NCBI GenBank assembly: GCA_011109175.1
Contig: RDEW01000065.1
Location: 165,838-229,837, forward strand
DNA: 64,000 bases
DNA from: Dicyema japonicum
Lineage: Eukaryota; Dicyemida; Rhombozoa; Dicyemidae
Reading direction: 5' to 3'
Made by a program: the position numbers and the translations under genes. Each line of letters starts with the position of its first letter. Position 1 is the stretch's first letter. Below are positions 10,345 through 21,845 of this stretch, piece after piece. The notes below the pieces were generated by a model. It did not search any database and was not told where the DNA came from. It saw nothing but the letters and a program-made list of their open reading frames with translations.

Positions 10345-13300
10345 CTCTGCTCAATGTTTTGCTATGGATCATGCTACACTCAAAGAATTACTACTTTCCT
10401 GCGAAATCAAAAGAGCTGTGCGAGTCTTGCGGATATTGCAACGCGAGGAAATACGGTTTGAATTGTACATCTTGCATTTCCACTTCGGGTGTGTCCGAAA
10501 TTCGATATTGGCTGCCAGATCTCTTTACAAATGGGACTGCGCATACTGTATGGATTGCGACCCCGCTCAGTGGCTCCATCAGTCATCCCTCTTACTCTTA
10601 TTCTGGACAAATCGAACCATTTTTGTCACGCCTATCGGAGAGTCGGAAAGGTAGACGGATTCCACTGAGAATACCAAAGGTCGCTTGAATTCCAGCCTGC
10701 TGAATGCCTCACGTCATTAATTGATAAAGCCATCAGCATCAGTGACCAGGCCTCTTGGATACGTCTACTAAGCTTTGCATCTATGACCCTTGGAATTTCT
10801 GCCTCAAAGCAAGCTCGCAACGGATCACTGGCCTCAAAAATCAAGAAGAATACTTCTGCCTTTTTGGTCACTTCAATGCAGCAAAACTCTGGAACCGAGC
10901 CTGAGCAAGTACTTAGGTGCAAACAGTTGTCTACAGAAGCTGGGAGTAAACAAGAAGATTCTAAAGCATTTAGAGAGAGAGAGAGAGAGAGTGAACCGAA
11001 AACTAATGAAAGTAGACGTGTGCGCAGCTGTAAAAGTGGTGTCTTGTGACAAAACGCTGTTGAAACCGTGCCGTGAAGTCTTGGAGTTATTGAGAAGGAA
11101 GCACCCTGCTCCACCACCGAACCAGCGGAACTTGACAATGCAGAAGATCTCCCGGCATTTACTCCCACGGAATTTGAAATAGTGCGTTGAATAAAGTATT
11201 TTGCACCCAATAGCTGCGGAGGCCTGGACGGACTGCGCCCAAGCCATATAAAGGACTTAACCTCTGAAGCTACTGCTGAAGCCTGCCGTGCTTGTTAACG
11301 TCTATCACCTTGCTGCTCACTCGAATAGTTAATGGTGATTTTCCAAAATTTGCTAGAGATCTTTTTTGTAAACATCTATTGGCATTCTGAAAAGGAGATG
11401 GAGGTGTCCGCCAAATTGCGATCGGTACATACTTTCGAAAGCTTGCTGCTAAAATCGCTGCCCGGAGAGTCTCCCACAATGTTGCTGAAAAGTTGTTCCC
11501 GACTCAACTTGAGGTGAGAGTGACCGGTTGCGAGGCAGCAGTCTACGCCGCGAGGAGTTACTTCAACAACAATAATTCCCAGACCCAAAGGCTAGGCCTG
11601 AAGCTTGATATATCAAATGCGTTCAACGTTGAGGAGAGACTGTATTTTGGAAACCTGTCGGAAGAGAGCTCCAGAGATTGGCGACTTATACACTTATCGT
11701 ATTGGACGGACTCAGCCTTAGTTTACGGAAACGATATCGTTTATTCACGCACAGGCGTTCAGCATGGAGACCCTCTAGAGCCTTTGCTTTTTGCAATGAC
11801 AATTGACACAGTGGCACGAAACATAAACTGTGAACTCAACTTGTGGTACTTGACGACGCTACAATAGCTGGCCCATGGGAAAACGTATATCAGGATATTT
11901 CTTCAACCATTCCAGCTCTAAACGAATTGGGTTTAAGTGTCAACGTTATGAAATCGGAACTTATCAATATTTCCTGCTCATCTCCAAGCTTTTCTACTGC
12001 CTGCAAGAATTCAGATCCCTACTTCCAGGTTTCAACATATCCTCCTTGGACAAGCACACTTCCTTGGCTACCCTCTCGGAAAACTGCCTTACCAGTAAGG
12101 ATAATGAAGTTGAAGCCTTTACAAAGAGAGTATCATCTTTGGATCCACCCACATGTGTCTTTCTTTTTGCTCAAGAAATGTATTTCGATGTCGAAGATGA
12201 TGTACATTTTGAGATGTTCACCATGTTTTGAACATCGGAATGCACTATTGTCGGCTGATGGGACTCTGAGACGATCGGCGGAGTCAATACTGAATGTCAA
12301 ATTCGATGATCTGGGCTGGAATATGTGCAAAGAACCTGCGAGAAATGGGGGTATTGGGTTGAGATCCCCCCTTGAAGCCGCCCTGCCTGCCTACTTTTAA
12401 TCTTTTGCGAGCTGCAGTCGCTTGGCCCAAGCAGTCCTACGTGACGCAACCGGACATACCTTGGACTCGGAGCTTTACAGAGTTTGCAAGTTGTGAGGTG
12501 AGTTGGACTTGGAAATCCCGTCGAATTTCGCTTGCCAGAATAGTTGGGACTCAATTGCATGTATGAGCACTCTGGAGGCCGCGAAGAAAAGCGCCAACCA
12601 ACACCGACTAGCAAGCATTAAGTCGGCCGCACATCGCGGAAATGGAGTCTGGCTCGAGGCCCTACCGTGCCCACATCTGGGGACCCTCCTTGACGAAAAC
12701 AGCCTGAGGATCGGGTGGCACTGCGCCCAGGACTGGACATATGCCAGAGACACAAACGCCGTCGCGGTGGGAACGTTGATACGAAAGGCTTACATCCACT
12801 CTCTTGCCGACGAAGTGCTGGTCGAGCCCCGCGCCACGCAGCCCTCAATGACATCATTTTTCGAGCCCTCAAGGCTGCGGGATTTCCGGTTTAATTGAAA
12901 CCATTGGGCTTAGACAGAGGCGACAAGAAGAGGCCGGATGGAATGACGTTATTCCCATACTCCCACGGAAAATCACTCGTCTGGGACGCAACGTGTGTGG
13001 ACATCTTTTCAGGAGCCAGATTGCTGACGGCGAACGCACTCTCCTGGAGACGCATCCGACCAGGCGGAGGACAAGAAGATCCATAAGTACGAATCCCTCG
13101 AGACCATTACCATTTCGCCCCCATTGCTGTGGAGACAACTGGAACTGTAGGCGCGAAGACGGACGCTATTCTCCACAGCATTGGAAGCAAACTCGCCTCA
13201 AAAAGGTGCGAGCCACGGGAGGGACTCTGATTGAGGCAGAGGCTCGAAATGGCGATTATCAGATGTAACACATTCGCCATTCTGTCGTCCTAATTATTGT

Positions 13301-13345
13301 CTAAATCAATTTATTTGTTGAATAAATCATTTTAGTCTATGTGAT
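10345..13345 (+). mobile_element. A-family RLE-type LINE, near full length but broken
   Basis: Non-LTR retrotransposon of the type with an N-terminal zinc-finger-like cluster and C-terminal restriction-like endonuclease. In order: LCESCGYCNARKYGLNCTSC (about 10,408-10,467); a helical region; the conserved lead-in LELLRRKHPAPPP (11,080-11,120); RT motifs GGLDGLRPSHIKDL (11,218-11,260), KLDISNAFN (11,602-11,628), TGVQHGDPLEPLLFA (11,752-11,796), LWYLDDATIAGP (about 11,840-11,876, with one base shift) and NGGIGLRSPLEAALPAYF (about 12,345-12,400); then the endonuclease with RGDKKRPDGMTLFPYSHGKS and VWDATCVDIFSG (12,917-13,015). At least six frame changes or stops. An AATAAA lies at 13,321. An (AG)n run at 10,973-10,991 falls inside the coding part. 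Homologous minus-strand fragments occur in each tandem unit. Confidence 0.85.
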
Positions 13346-13985
13346 TGGTCCAAAAAGTTTTCAACACAGGATGACATTAATATGCAATCATTGAGATTAT
13401 GATTCTAATTCAGATGTAAATCTCTATCCAAAAAATATTTTCAAAGAAGGCATATAATTTTATTTTGCCTATTATTAATGGTTTAATGCGTGAGAAGAAT
13501 CGTTAAGGGCGAAGCTGAGTCTCACTTTTCTACAAAAACTAAACACAGCTCAAAACTGTCTTGAAAACATCGTGGCACAGTAGTCATTGCTTTCATTCGT
13601 GTCATTATTAGTTATGGGTTCGATTTCAAACAGCCACCGACCTGGCCAAAGGATTTTCTACTGCTCTGTGCCTTCTTAAAATCCTAGTAGGAGTCATGCG
13701 ATCAACCTGTCTCAGAAGGCACCCAATGTCTGGCCGGCATTTAAAAATGATCACTATTTTCCCTACCTTATTGAATGGGTTTTTAAACTGTAAAATGCTT
13801 GGAAAGGAGTGGTCCTACTGCTACTTTGGGAAACGGATATACCATAATCAGAGGTTAATAATCCTTAACCTCTTTCCGATTTTTTCATAGCTAGTAATAA
13901 ATCTAAAAACCCGGACATGTGCATGTTTTTAATCAAATAATCAAAAAGTGAGATAATTAAATATTCGGGTGAAGAAATGTAAACA
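13346..13985. other. no recognisable gene
   Basis: Intergenic stretch between the A-LINE and NOSIP. An open frame at 13,696-13,890 shows no family resemblance and no splice context. Nothing else seen. Confidence 0.45.
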
Positions 13986-13990
13986 ATAGG

Positions 13991-14957
13991 TTAGAATGAC
14001 TGCATAACAACACTCTTATGTTCAGCCTGTAAACTGTTATCTCCCAATCCACTAAACCCAGAGGCACCCTTGAATATAACACAAAGACCAACCCTCTTCA
14101 AATTAATCACATCATATTCGCTTATTGACTTGCCATTGATTGGGTCCTTCTTATCAATCTTTAAAGCAGTTTTAATGCAATCCAACTTCATAACAATACA
14201 TCTAAAATAGTAAAACATAATACGATGTTTTCAAAATAGCTGAGGGCACGGAATTCCCGAGGGGATCCCCACTCACTGGGCATATATAACGATCGTCACT
14301 CCCGCCAAGTTGTGTGGATCTGTCCCTGGAGCAGGTTCGAATCTGATTTCTATCAAATCCTTGAACTTTAGGGGCTTCCCAGTCATCGGACACAACACAG
14401 CTTTCGACTGGGGTTATAAAAAACACAGACTGGTGGGTCTGGTGGCGTCAGCTTGTATTCTGGGGTCAACGAAGGAATCCAAAAACAGTTCAACTCCTTG
14501 TTTTCGACAGTAGATGTGCCCGTCTTCATGACCTTGTGAGATCTGTTTGTTATAGACGCTTCCAAATCAGCATATTTCCGTTTCTTCTGATCATCTTGGC
14601 GGGCTTTATCTTTAGAATCTTTGGCCTTCTGTTCTTCCTTCCACCTCTGGTACTCCTTGGTCTTTCGTTCAATTTCCCTCTTAGAATTGACGATGTACTC
14701 TAGAATGGACTCTTTATCGAACAAATATCCGTCAGGACTGCAGTTAATGAGTAAATTACTTTATCATTGGGTGAGCACAGGGCTGCATTGTAAGACAACA
14801 GCAGTCAAAATCCTATATTGTCTATAATGACTACTTTGACTGAATCCTTAGACATTCTAAGTGTCTGAGATCCGTATCCTGATGATTTTGAATCCTTCTT
14901 TCTTTCGTTGTACGAGTATACTGAGTTTGCTGTTGCATTTCTGCCATGACGAGTCAT
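13991..14957 (-). CDS. NOSIP: NOSIP homologue (nitric oxide synthase-interacting protein, U-box E3 type)
   Basis: Six exons on the minus strand, start ATG at 14,955-14,957, stop at 13,991. The N-terminus MTRHGRNATANSVYSYNERK matches the invariant NOSIP start. Then come DFDCCCLTMQPC and PDGYLFDKESILEYI (first half of the split U-box), a lysine-rich coiled stretch (KKRKYADLE), the signature FWIPSLTPEYK, CPMTGKPLKFKDL, DDRYICPVSGDPL and the C-terminal GFSGLGDNSLQAEHKSVVMQ. Five introns restore the family alignment: 14,813-14,834 (22 nt), 14,738-14,759 (22), 14,408-14,430 (23), 14,202-14,223 (22) and 14,069-14,092 (24). The last is a multiple of three without a stop, so it is invisible to ORF finding. 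One frameshift lies in the CCC run at 14,301-14,303 (one base short). In other animals NOSIP is a nuclear/cytoplasmic ubiquitin ligase linked to eNOS traffic and the spliceosome; here only homology is shown. Confidence 0.93.
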
Positions 14958-15241
14958 TTTCAACAACAAGCAACTAAATGTTTTAAAATTTTGTTATAAT
15001 ATTCGAATATATTTATTTATAGTCTTAAATATTAAATTATTTACAATTTTTAGTCAAGCATGCATTCAATAATATAATAATTACATTAAAATTTCGGCCA
15101 CGTGCTTTTTCTTTTTTAAATAAAGTGTGGGTTTTTCCTACGCGGAGGTTAAGTAATGGAAACATTACTACTCCTCGGTTGAAGGGCTGGAAAAATTAAT
15201 TTGGTTTACTGATTTCGTGTACATTTGTGCTACTTGACGCT
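14958..15241. other. AT-rich intergenic stretch upstream of NOSIP
   Basis: Presumed 5' flank of NOSIP followed by the 3' flank of the next minus-strand gene. No defined promoter element is recognisable. Confidence 0.35.
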
Positions 15242-15508
15242 TTAAGGAAACCAAAGTTCTATCAGCTGATCTTTTGAGTTGGGAGTTTCAAAATTGATAA
15301 TCCCAGTGACTGCCAGAGTCAAATTCGTTTGTATCTCAGTGGTCATCATGAATTTGTTGGTGAAGACAAGTTGGTGATCTTTTCTGTTTCCTTGGAATGT
15401 CAATATTTTACCTGGAAGTGCCACTAGCTACATGGTCTTATGTAATTCAAAGTACTCTCCGTCGTACACAAAATTAAAAGTACCTGTTTTGATAGAGCTC
15501 GATGCCAT
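15242..15508 (-). CDS. unidentified short gene, one in-frame stop
   Basis: An ATG at 15,506-15,508 opens a frame of 88 codons to a TAA at 15,242, interrupted by one TAG at 15,428-15,430. The product begins MASSSIKTGTFNFVYDGEYF and continues past the stop with LVALPGKILTFQGNRKDH and LTLAVTGIINFETP. Alternating hydrophobic/polar pattern suggests a beta-rich soluble domain; no signal peptide or membrane segment. No 20-30 nt intron removes the TAG in frame, so it is either a nonsense change (one base from CAG) or an error. It is codirectional with NOSIP, 285 bp upstream. Family not recognised. Confidence 0.45.
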
Positions 15509-15779
15509 ACACCGTCAAAAGTTAAACGGATTCCAGTTCAGCAAATTTCTTGAATCAACTTATTTTGAATGTCTCATGTAAATAATTCTTTTTCAATATT
15601 TATAAAACTGAAGATATTATCCTGAGTCCGTAACTAGGTCGGTGATTTCTTGGTAAATAAGTGAAGCACTTTTACAATATCTATAATCCATATAGCCACT
15701 GTGTACAACAATTTTCAATGCCAGTATCTTTTATGCTCCTATTGTCAATTGTCAACATTTTTCAGCATTTTCAGATTGT
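15509..15779. other. no recognisable gene
   Basis: AT-rich sequence between the unidentified gene and an R-LINE fragment. Nothing assigned. Confidence 0.4.
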
Positions 15780-16165
15780 TTCCTAAAACAAGAGAAAATA
15801 AGCCCTGTCGGTGGACATAAGACAGATACTCAGGTCAGGTTCGATAAACCTGATATTTTTGTCCACGATAAGATGAAGAATGAAATTGTACTTATTGAAA
15901 ATGGGATTACTTCTCAAGGATTATTGAAACATACAGAAGTAGAAAAGTTACTAAGTACGATTTATTGGCTAGATAGCTCAAACTAATTTATGGTGCCACA
16001 GTAAAAGTCATACATATTGTTCTAACGTGGGACGGTGTCGTTTCGAAGGCCTATAAATCTCACTCGGGAGCCACCGCAATCGATGCACCGACTAGAACAT
16101 ACAATCAATCCGTTGTCCTCAAGAAGACTTTGGAGAGTATGTTGGTGGAGTATAAATAATGGGTG
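15780..16165 (+). mobile_element. R-family LINE endonuclease fragment, degenerate
   Basis: FDKPDIFVHDKMKNEIVLIE followed by GITSQ (15,840-15,920) is a diverged version of the restriction-like endonuclease at 16,921-17,000. Then a stop, VKVIHIVLTWDGVVSK in another frame, and a C-terminal remnant LKKTLESMLVEYK ending at a TAA at about 16,159. Older than the copy at 16,915, judging by its divergence. Confidence 0.65.
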
Positions 16166-16529
16166 CCCACTATCGTGGAAGATTTGGTTACAACAACCAA
16201 TCAACTAGTGGAATTAGCAATCAGTTCGATGACGTTCTAGGCAACCCAGGTGGGGAAGAAACGGTTGGTTTTCAGGTCAACAACTCTTCTTCTAAAGCGA
16301 GAAAGGTCTAGAAGCAGCTAGTAATTTTTATTTAATTGTGTTTTCCGTAAAATAAATATCGGTCCTTTTATACAGCCCTGCCGCAAAGGATTAGTAATGT
16401 AAATTTCAGCTTAGGAAAAACTCACATTTAAGAAGAACAGTCTTACTAATTACTCCAAGGCATTGAGAATGTCCTTGACTTCTCGTTCTTTTTTACTTTC
16501 GAGTCGTAGAAAATAAGAATGAATTAATA
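16166..16529. other. no recognisable gene
   Basis: Probably decayed 3' part of the R-LINE fragment, then AT-rich sequence. Nothing assigned. Confidence 0.4.
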
Positions 16530-16845
16530 TTATTATTTATTAACCCGGGATACACCGAGAAAGAAGTTAAAGTAAACAACTGATTAAGTGTATCCAGTTT
16601 TCACTTCTACGGAAACAGAGCCCATCCGGAATCACCATAAAAGGAAAAAAACTTCCATTACTTGCAGTTGTGGAAAACCCTCCAGTAAAGTGGGGAAGAG
16701 CAAATGATCCTTTTTCGTGCCGGGCTGGCACTGGGCGCCACACAGACAGGTGGATCACATGACGTCACTCTAAAAGAAAGAGAGAGGAGGAACAGACAAA
16801 CCAACAGAAAACTTCAACCAATTAGCCACGTAGCACCACATGGGC
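16530..16845 (-). repeat. 290-bp dispersed repeat, copy 1 (possible SINE)
   Basis: Nearly the same sequence recurs at 26,508-26,803 in the same orientation, about 85% identical by eye. Read on the minus strand, one end carries TGGCTAATTGG (16,823-16,833), which fits a tRNA-type A box; the other end (ACTTCTTTCTCGGTGTAT, AATAAATAATAAT) resembles the J-LINE 3' terminus. That layout, a pol III-like head plus a borrowed LINE tail, is what a SINE would show, but I see no convincing B box. Confidence 0.55.
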
Positions 16846-16914
16846 CACTAGGAATTTATTTTTAAAAATATAATTTTAGAATAGTTCATTTTAAATAAAA
16901 AAAGTTAATTAAGT

Positions 16915-17440
16915 ACCTCGGTGCTAGTCAAGCACAATAAACCGGACATTGTGGTACACGATAAGGAGTCTGGCCAAGTCCTTATCATAGAAGTTGGCAT
17001 CACGTCTCAAGACCGTTTGCAGACTGGGGAGGTGGAGAAAAAAAGGAAGTATGACTTTCTTGCAAACGAGATGAGGCAGATGCTTGGTTGGAAGGTCCTC
17101 GTTATTCTTATAGTAATGACGTGGAAAGGAATTGCAACGAAGTACCACAAGGGTTATCTGAAGCAGTTGGGGGTAGATAGGAAGCTCTAGGCCTATCTAC
17201 AGTCCACTGTGTTAAAGCGGACCCTAGAGAACCTGACACTGGAGTATAGGAGGCAGATCCCTGAGATGCCATATGGGCAGAGGGTTCAATTGGACAAGGC
17301 GCTCTCGGAGTTGTTTCAGCAACCAGAATCGAACCTGCCTGAGGAGGCTGGCGAACAGGCAGGCGAGGAAGGTTGTTGATTATTAAATATATTAACTTTT
17401 TTATTGTTTGTTAAATAAAGTTTAATATTTAATTTGAAAT
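16915..17440 (+). mobile_element. R-family (RLE-type) LINE 3' end
   Basis: The plus strand reads NKPDIVVHDKESGQVLIIEV and GITSQDRLQTGEVEKKRKYD, a PD-(D/E)XK restriction-like endonuclease as found at the C-terminus of R2/NeSL-type LINEs, then TWKGIATKYHKGYL. A TAG at 17,188-17,190 interrupts it; the frame continues (TLENLTLEYRRQIPEMPYG, FQQPESNLPEEAGEQAG) to a stop at 17,378-17,380. The 3' UTR ends in TTAAATAAAG at about 17,410. The last 140 bp are almost identical to 38,395-38,537 and its tandem copies. The element ends about 65 bp before the MTREX start codon. Confidence 0.8.
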
Positions 17441-17504
17441 TTGAATAATTATCTGCCGTGCTTTGCTTTTGTTTCTTGTTGTTTTGTAACTTTTTTAACG
17501 GAAA

Positions 17505-20500
17505 ATGGATGGATTGTTCGACAATGACTTGTTTTCAGTATTTAACGGAGAAAACAAAAAGAATAGCAAGAAACTTAAAAGAAAAAACTCATCGACGACG
17601 AGCAAAAACGAAAGTGGAGCCAAAAAGTCTACAAAGTAGTCCCTAATTGGTTCTACTTAGTTCTTCTAGCCTACCAGAACCGGACAACGATGTAGTTTAC
17701 CTTGGTACTGTAAATTACGACGAAGAATCCTCAAAAATGTATTTAATGAACTCACTTCAGATTACCAAACTCAAGTGACCTTAAAGACTTCGAAATTACA
17801 GATAAAAGTGAATTTTCATGGTAACTGTTATTTTTTATTTCTCAGTTTCCTTCAATCTTCAGAACGAGCCCACATTTACAGAATTGAATCCTCAGATAAG
17901 TGTCTTCACGAGGTAGCCAGCCGTAATTACTATTTTCAAGGTTGCGGTCCCCCATGACGAAGATTTGAAAACTTTGCATGCTCGTGTACCACCTGTGAGA
18001 GAGTTTCCATTCAAATTGGATGGCTTTCAAAGGGAAGCAATAAAATGTCTGGACAATGACCAGTCAGTCTTGGTTTCGGCCCACACCTCGGCAGGGAAGA
18101 CAGTCGTCGCCGAGTTTTGCTTTAATGACTAAATCAAAGATATGCCATAGCCAAGTGTGTGGAGGAACACAGAATGGTGATCTATACGACCCCAATAAAG
18201 GCTTTAAGCAACCAAAAGTACAGAGACTTGCAGGAGAAGTTCATCGATGTCGGTCTTGTAACAGGAGACGTGACTTATAATCCCAATGCCAAGATTTTGG
18301 TGATGACAACTGAGGTATATTCTAACTGATTGTAGATTCTGAGGAATATGTTGTACAGGGATCACAAGTTATGAGAGAAGTCGGTGGGTCGTCTTTGATG
18401 AAATCCACTACATGCGAGACAGAGGTTATATTGTTTTTTATCTCTAGAGAGGGGAGTTGTCTGGGAAGAAACTATCATTCTTTTGCCTGATACTGTCCAC
18501 TATGTGTTCTTGTCAGCAACTATTCCTAATGCCTCCCAATTTGCTGGATGGATTTGCCAGCTTCACAATCAGGTTGATGAGCATATATATCTTAGCATTG
18601 TCACGTGGTCTACACTGATTTCCGACCGACTCCGTTGCAGCATTTTATTTATCCTTGTGGGGGAGAAGGAATAAACTTAATTGTTGACGAAAATGTATTA
18701 ACTTGCTGTTATTTTAGGGTCAATTCAAATCGGAGAGTTTTGAGAAGGCTATCAAGCAAATTAGAAAGTCAGGTACCGCATCTAATACGACCACTCGTCC
18801 CAGAGTTTCTGGACAGTCTGGTTCACTCATTTTTATATTAAATAGCAAAGTCTAACATTCACAAGGTTGTCAGTTTTATTTCTGATGAAAACATGACGCC
18901 TGCAATAATATTTAGCTTTTCGAGAAAGGATTGTGAAGCTTATGGTCTAGAAATGGCAAAAATGGACTTTACTTCCAATGGTTTGTGATTTTTGCTGACT
19001 TTTAGACGAAAAGAGTATAATTCAGGAAATATTTTTAAATGCTATTGCCGATCTGTCTGATGAAGACAGAAAACTCCCACAAATACAAAACATGACTCCG
19101 CTTTTGAAAAAAGGGATAGGAATTCATCATTCTGGTCTTATGCCTATGGTAAAAGAGATTGTGGAAATCCTTTTCGGAGAGGGACTTTTGAAGGTATTCG
19201 TTTTGTAACAATTAAAGGTTCTGTTTGCGACAGAAACTTTTGCAATGGGAGTGAATATGCCTGCTCGGACGGTTGTCTTTTCTAGTATGAGAAAATTCGA
19301 CGGGAAACAAGTACGATCAATTACACCTGGGGAATACATTCAAATGAGTGGAAGAGCGGGGCGACGAGGACTGGATAAAATTGGGACCTCAATAATGATG
19401 GTTGATCAACAGTTTACGTCATCAGAGTGTCGAGATTTGTTTATGGTGTTTTTATATGTTAATTTGGCAGGGATCAGCTGATCCACTAAACAGTGCATTT
19501 CATTTGACTTATAACATGATCCTTCAGTTGCTTAGAGTAGAAGGAATTAATCCTGAATATATTATGGGGAGGTCATTCTTCCAATTTCAAAATTATGCTG
19601 CGATTCCTGGTCTGCTTGATGGTTAGTTCGATTGTTACTGGTAGATTTGAACACTTTGGAGCAGAAGTATTTATCCACCAAAATCCCCAATGAGGAGGAG
19701 ATTGCTGAGTATTACACTACAAGGAAGCATTTAGCATTGGCTGAAAATAAAATGCTTAAATTCTTACAAGATCCTATAAATTCTGTCCCCTTTCTGCAAG
19801 TTGGGAGACTCATAATGGTAGTAAAGTGAGTTACTTTAGATACGTCGAGATGAAGGTGACGATGCGTCCTCTTCTGTTTGGGCAGTTGTCCTTAACTGCT
19901 ATAAGTCGGAAGGGAAAGATGTTATTAATTATTATAATTTGTAGAAAAGTACTGATGAGAGTAAGAAATCCAGGACTTATGCGATTGATATTATGCTGGG
20001 TAACGGAAAACAACCTCAGGTTTATATTAGAGATAGTAGGTTTAATTGCAGATCATGAGTTTTACGCTTAATCAAGTCCGTAAGAATTAGCAGTGTGTGT
20101 CTTAAACTGCCCAAAGATCTATCTGGTGAGGATAATCAGCGACGTGTGCTGAGGATTATGGAGGTTGTTATTTGATATAATGTTTAGGAAGTCTCTAACA
20201 GATTTAAAGGGAATATTCCGCTGATTGATCCAGTGGAGGATATGAAAATAAAGAACACTGAGATTTCCTCAATTGTTGATAAAATGAAGGTTTTTGAGGA
20301 GAGGATGCAATTGCATCCATTTCATCATTCCCCCAATAAGGCTGAGCTTTGTGCTGCGTATCATTCAAAGCAACAGGTTCTTGTAATTATAAAATTCAGT
20401 TGGGGGAGAAAATAAAGTCTCTAAAACTTGATTTGAAACATAAAAAGTCATTGCTTCAAATGGACGAACTAAAATGCAGGAAGCGAGTGCTAAGGAGACT

Positions 20501-21124
20501 CAACTTTATAAACTCTAATGATGTGATTGACATGAAAGGACGGATTGCTTGTGAGATTTCAAGGTTTATTTATTTTTAATTTTTAGTGGAGACGAGTTGT
20601 TACTCACAGAACTGGTTTTTGCAGGATTCTTCAATGCTCTCTCCTGTGAGGACATTTGCTCAATTCTCAGCTGTTTTGTGTTCGAAATAAAGTCCACTTC
20701 TTTCCCCAAACTTTCTGAGATTTTAATGACTTGCTTATCGAAATTACAGGTTTTATGGTCGTTTAATTGTCAGGAAACTGCCAGAAGGATATCCGCTATT
20801 TCAGTTGAGTGCAAGTTGGATGTTGATGAGGATGAATACGTCGACTCGTTTAAGTCTGGGTTGATGGAAGTTTGCCGTGCATGGGCTGGTGGAATGTCTT
20901 TCAGTGGAATATGTGAACTGACTGATTATTTTGAGGGATGCGTTATTAGATCAATTAGGAGTATTGAAGAGTTGTTGAATGATTTGATAAGAGTGTCTAA
21001 GAATATGGGCTGTATTGAATTGGAAGAAAAGTTTCAAAAAATGTATTTTTATCTTAACCCCTTTATAATAGGCATTTCCCTTATCAAGAGAGATATTGTA
21101 TTTTCTTCTTCACTTTATTTGTAA
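17505..21124 (+). CDS. MTREX: MTR4/MTREX exosome-associated DExH RNA helicase homologue
   Basis: Ski2-like helicase that feeds RNA to the nuclear exosome. ATG at 17,505 gives [15 protein letters not shown], like the animal MTR4 N-terminus. Motifs in order: [19 protein letters not shown] (Walker A), [25 protein letters not shown] (DEVH box as DEIH), [57 protein letters not shown] and [15 protein letters not shown]. The KOW/arch region follows (QVGRLIM, then [10 protein letters not shown]), then [16 protein letters not shown] and the invariant C-terminus [13 protein letters not shown]. Eighteen well-supported introns of 21-32 nt: 17,913-17,940; 18,114-18,139; 18,315-18,335; 18,425-18,447; 18,573-18,595; 18,695-18,717; 18,821-18,845; 18,981-19,005; 19,194-19,217; 19,446-19,470; 19,622-19,644; 19,818-19,839; 19,921-19,944; 20,020-20,051; 20,164-20,187; 20,377-20,399; 20,564-20,586; 20,750-20,773. 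Three more are tentative (17,636-17,660; about 17,821-17,862; 21,043-21,071). One-base frame breaks occur near 18,385, 20,085 and the A-run at 21,036-21,041. The joining of exons 1-3 (17,505-17,912) is unresolved. Confidence 0.95.
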
Positions 21125-21725
21125 TAATTAGTTTTTTGATTAAATTTAATAATTACGATTTACTTTTAATATACCTTGTCTTGTGTTTTTGGCATACGAT
21201 CTTCTAGGTTAGTACGTACTTGAATACGTATTTTACTATAATTATTTTATTACAAATCCTAACAGGGGATACACCCGTTTACTGTTGTTCTTGGAACAGC
21301 CGATTACACTTGCTGATATTGGAAAGGATCATCTACCGATCTTTTATAATCGCAACTTCTCTTCTGTAGAGGTTTAATTTTGTTTTCTAATTTGGATCTT
21401 GATCCAACTCTCTCATTTCTTACCTGAAATCGTGCCTCGAAACGTATCCAAATCAAGTTTATTTGGTTAACAAAAAATCTCATTTGCTATCGAAATATGT
21501 AGTAATAGCATTGTTTGATAAACAAACTTTGGCCATGTCCCGATTCGCACTAACTGTTCCTTGGAGGTCCAAAATTTGAAATTAGTTTTTAATAACATTT
21601 TCTGGCAAATCTTGAGGATGGAGTTATCATCCAAACAGAGTAATGAAAAGCTGCTATGTCTTTCTGAGGTCCGTTTTCATGAAAAGCCGAGGATAACTTT
21701 GCCGGTCGTTCTACAAAGGTCTTGA
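21125..21725. other. no recognisable gene
   Basis: AT-rich 3' flank of MTREX. No domain or repeat recognised. Confidence 0.4.
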
Positions 21726-21845
21726 TAATATGTTGAAAAATGGCCAGGATTTCCTACGTTTCTGCAAAGAGCTAGGACACTCATTCAGAGATAGGGTTGC
21801 TCACGCAGAGGAATGTACAGGACAAACACTTTATTTAAGAACAGA
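21726..21845 (+). mobile_element. J-family LINE scrap
   Basis: MLKNGQDFLRFCKELGHSFR (about 21,730-21,790) matches the C-terminal J-LINE segment at 7,530-7,600 and 28,750-28,800 (NGQSFLRFC). Roughly 110 bp survive. Confidence 0.6.

Noticed and set aside
10970-10992. (AG)n microsatellite
   Set aside because: A short simple run inside the A-LINE coding region; no separate significance.
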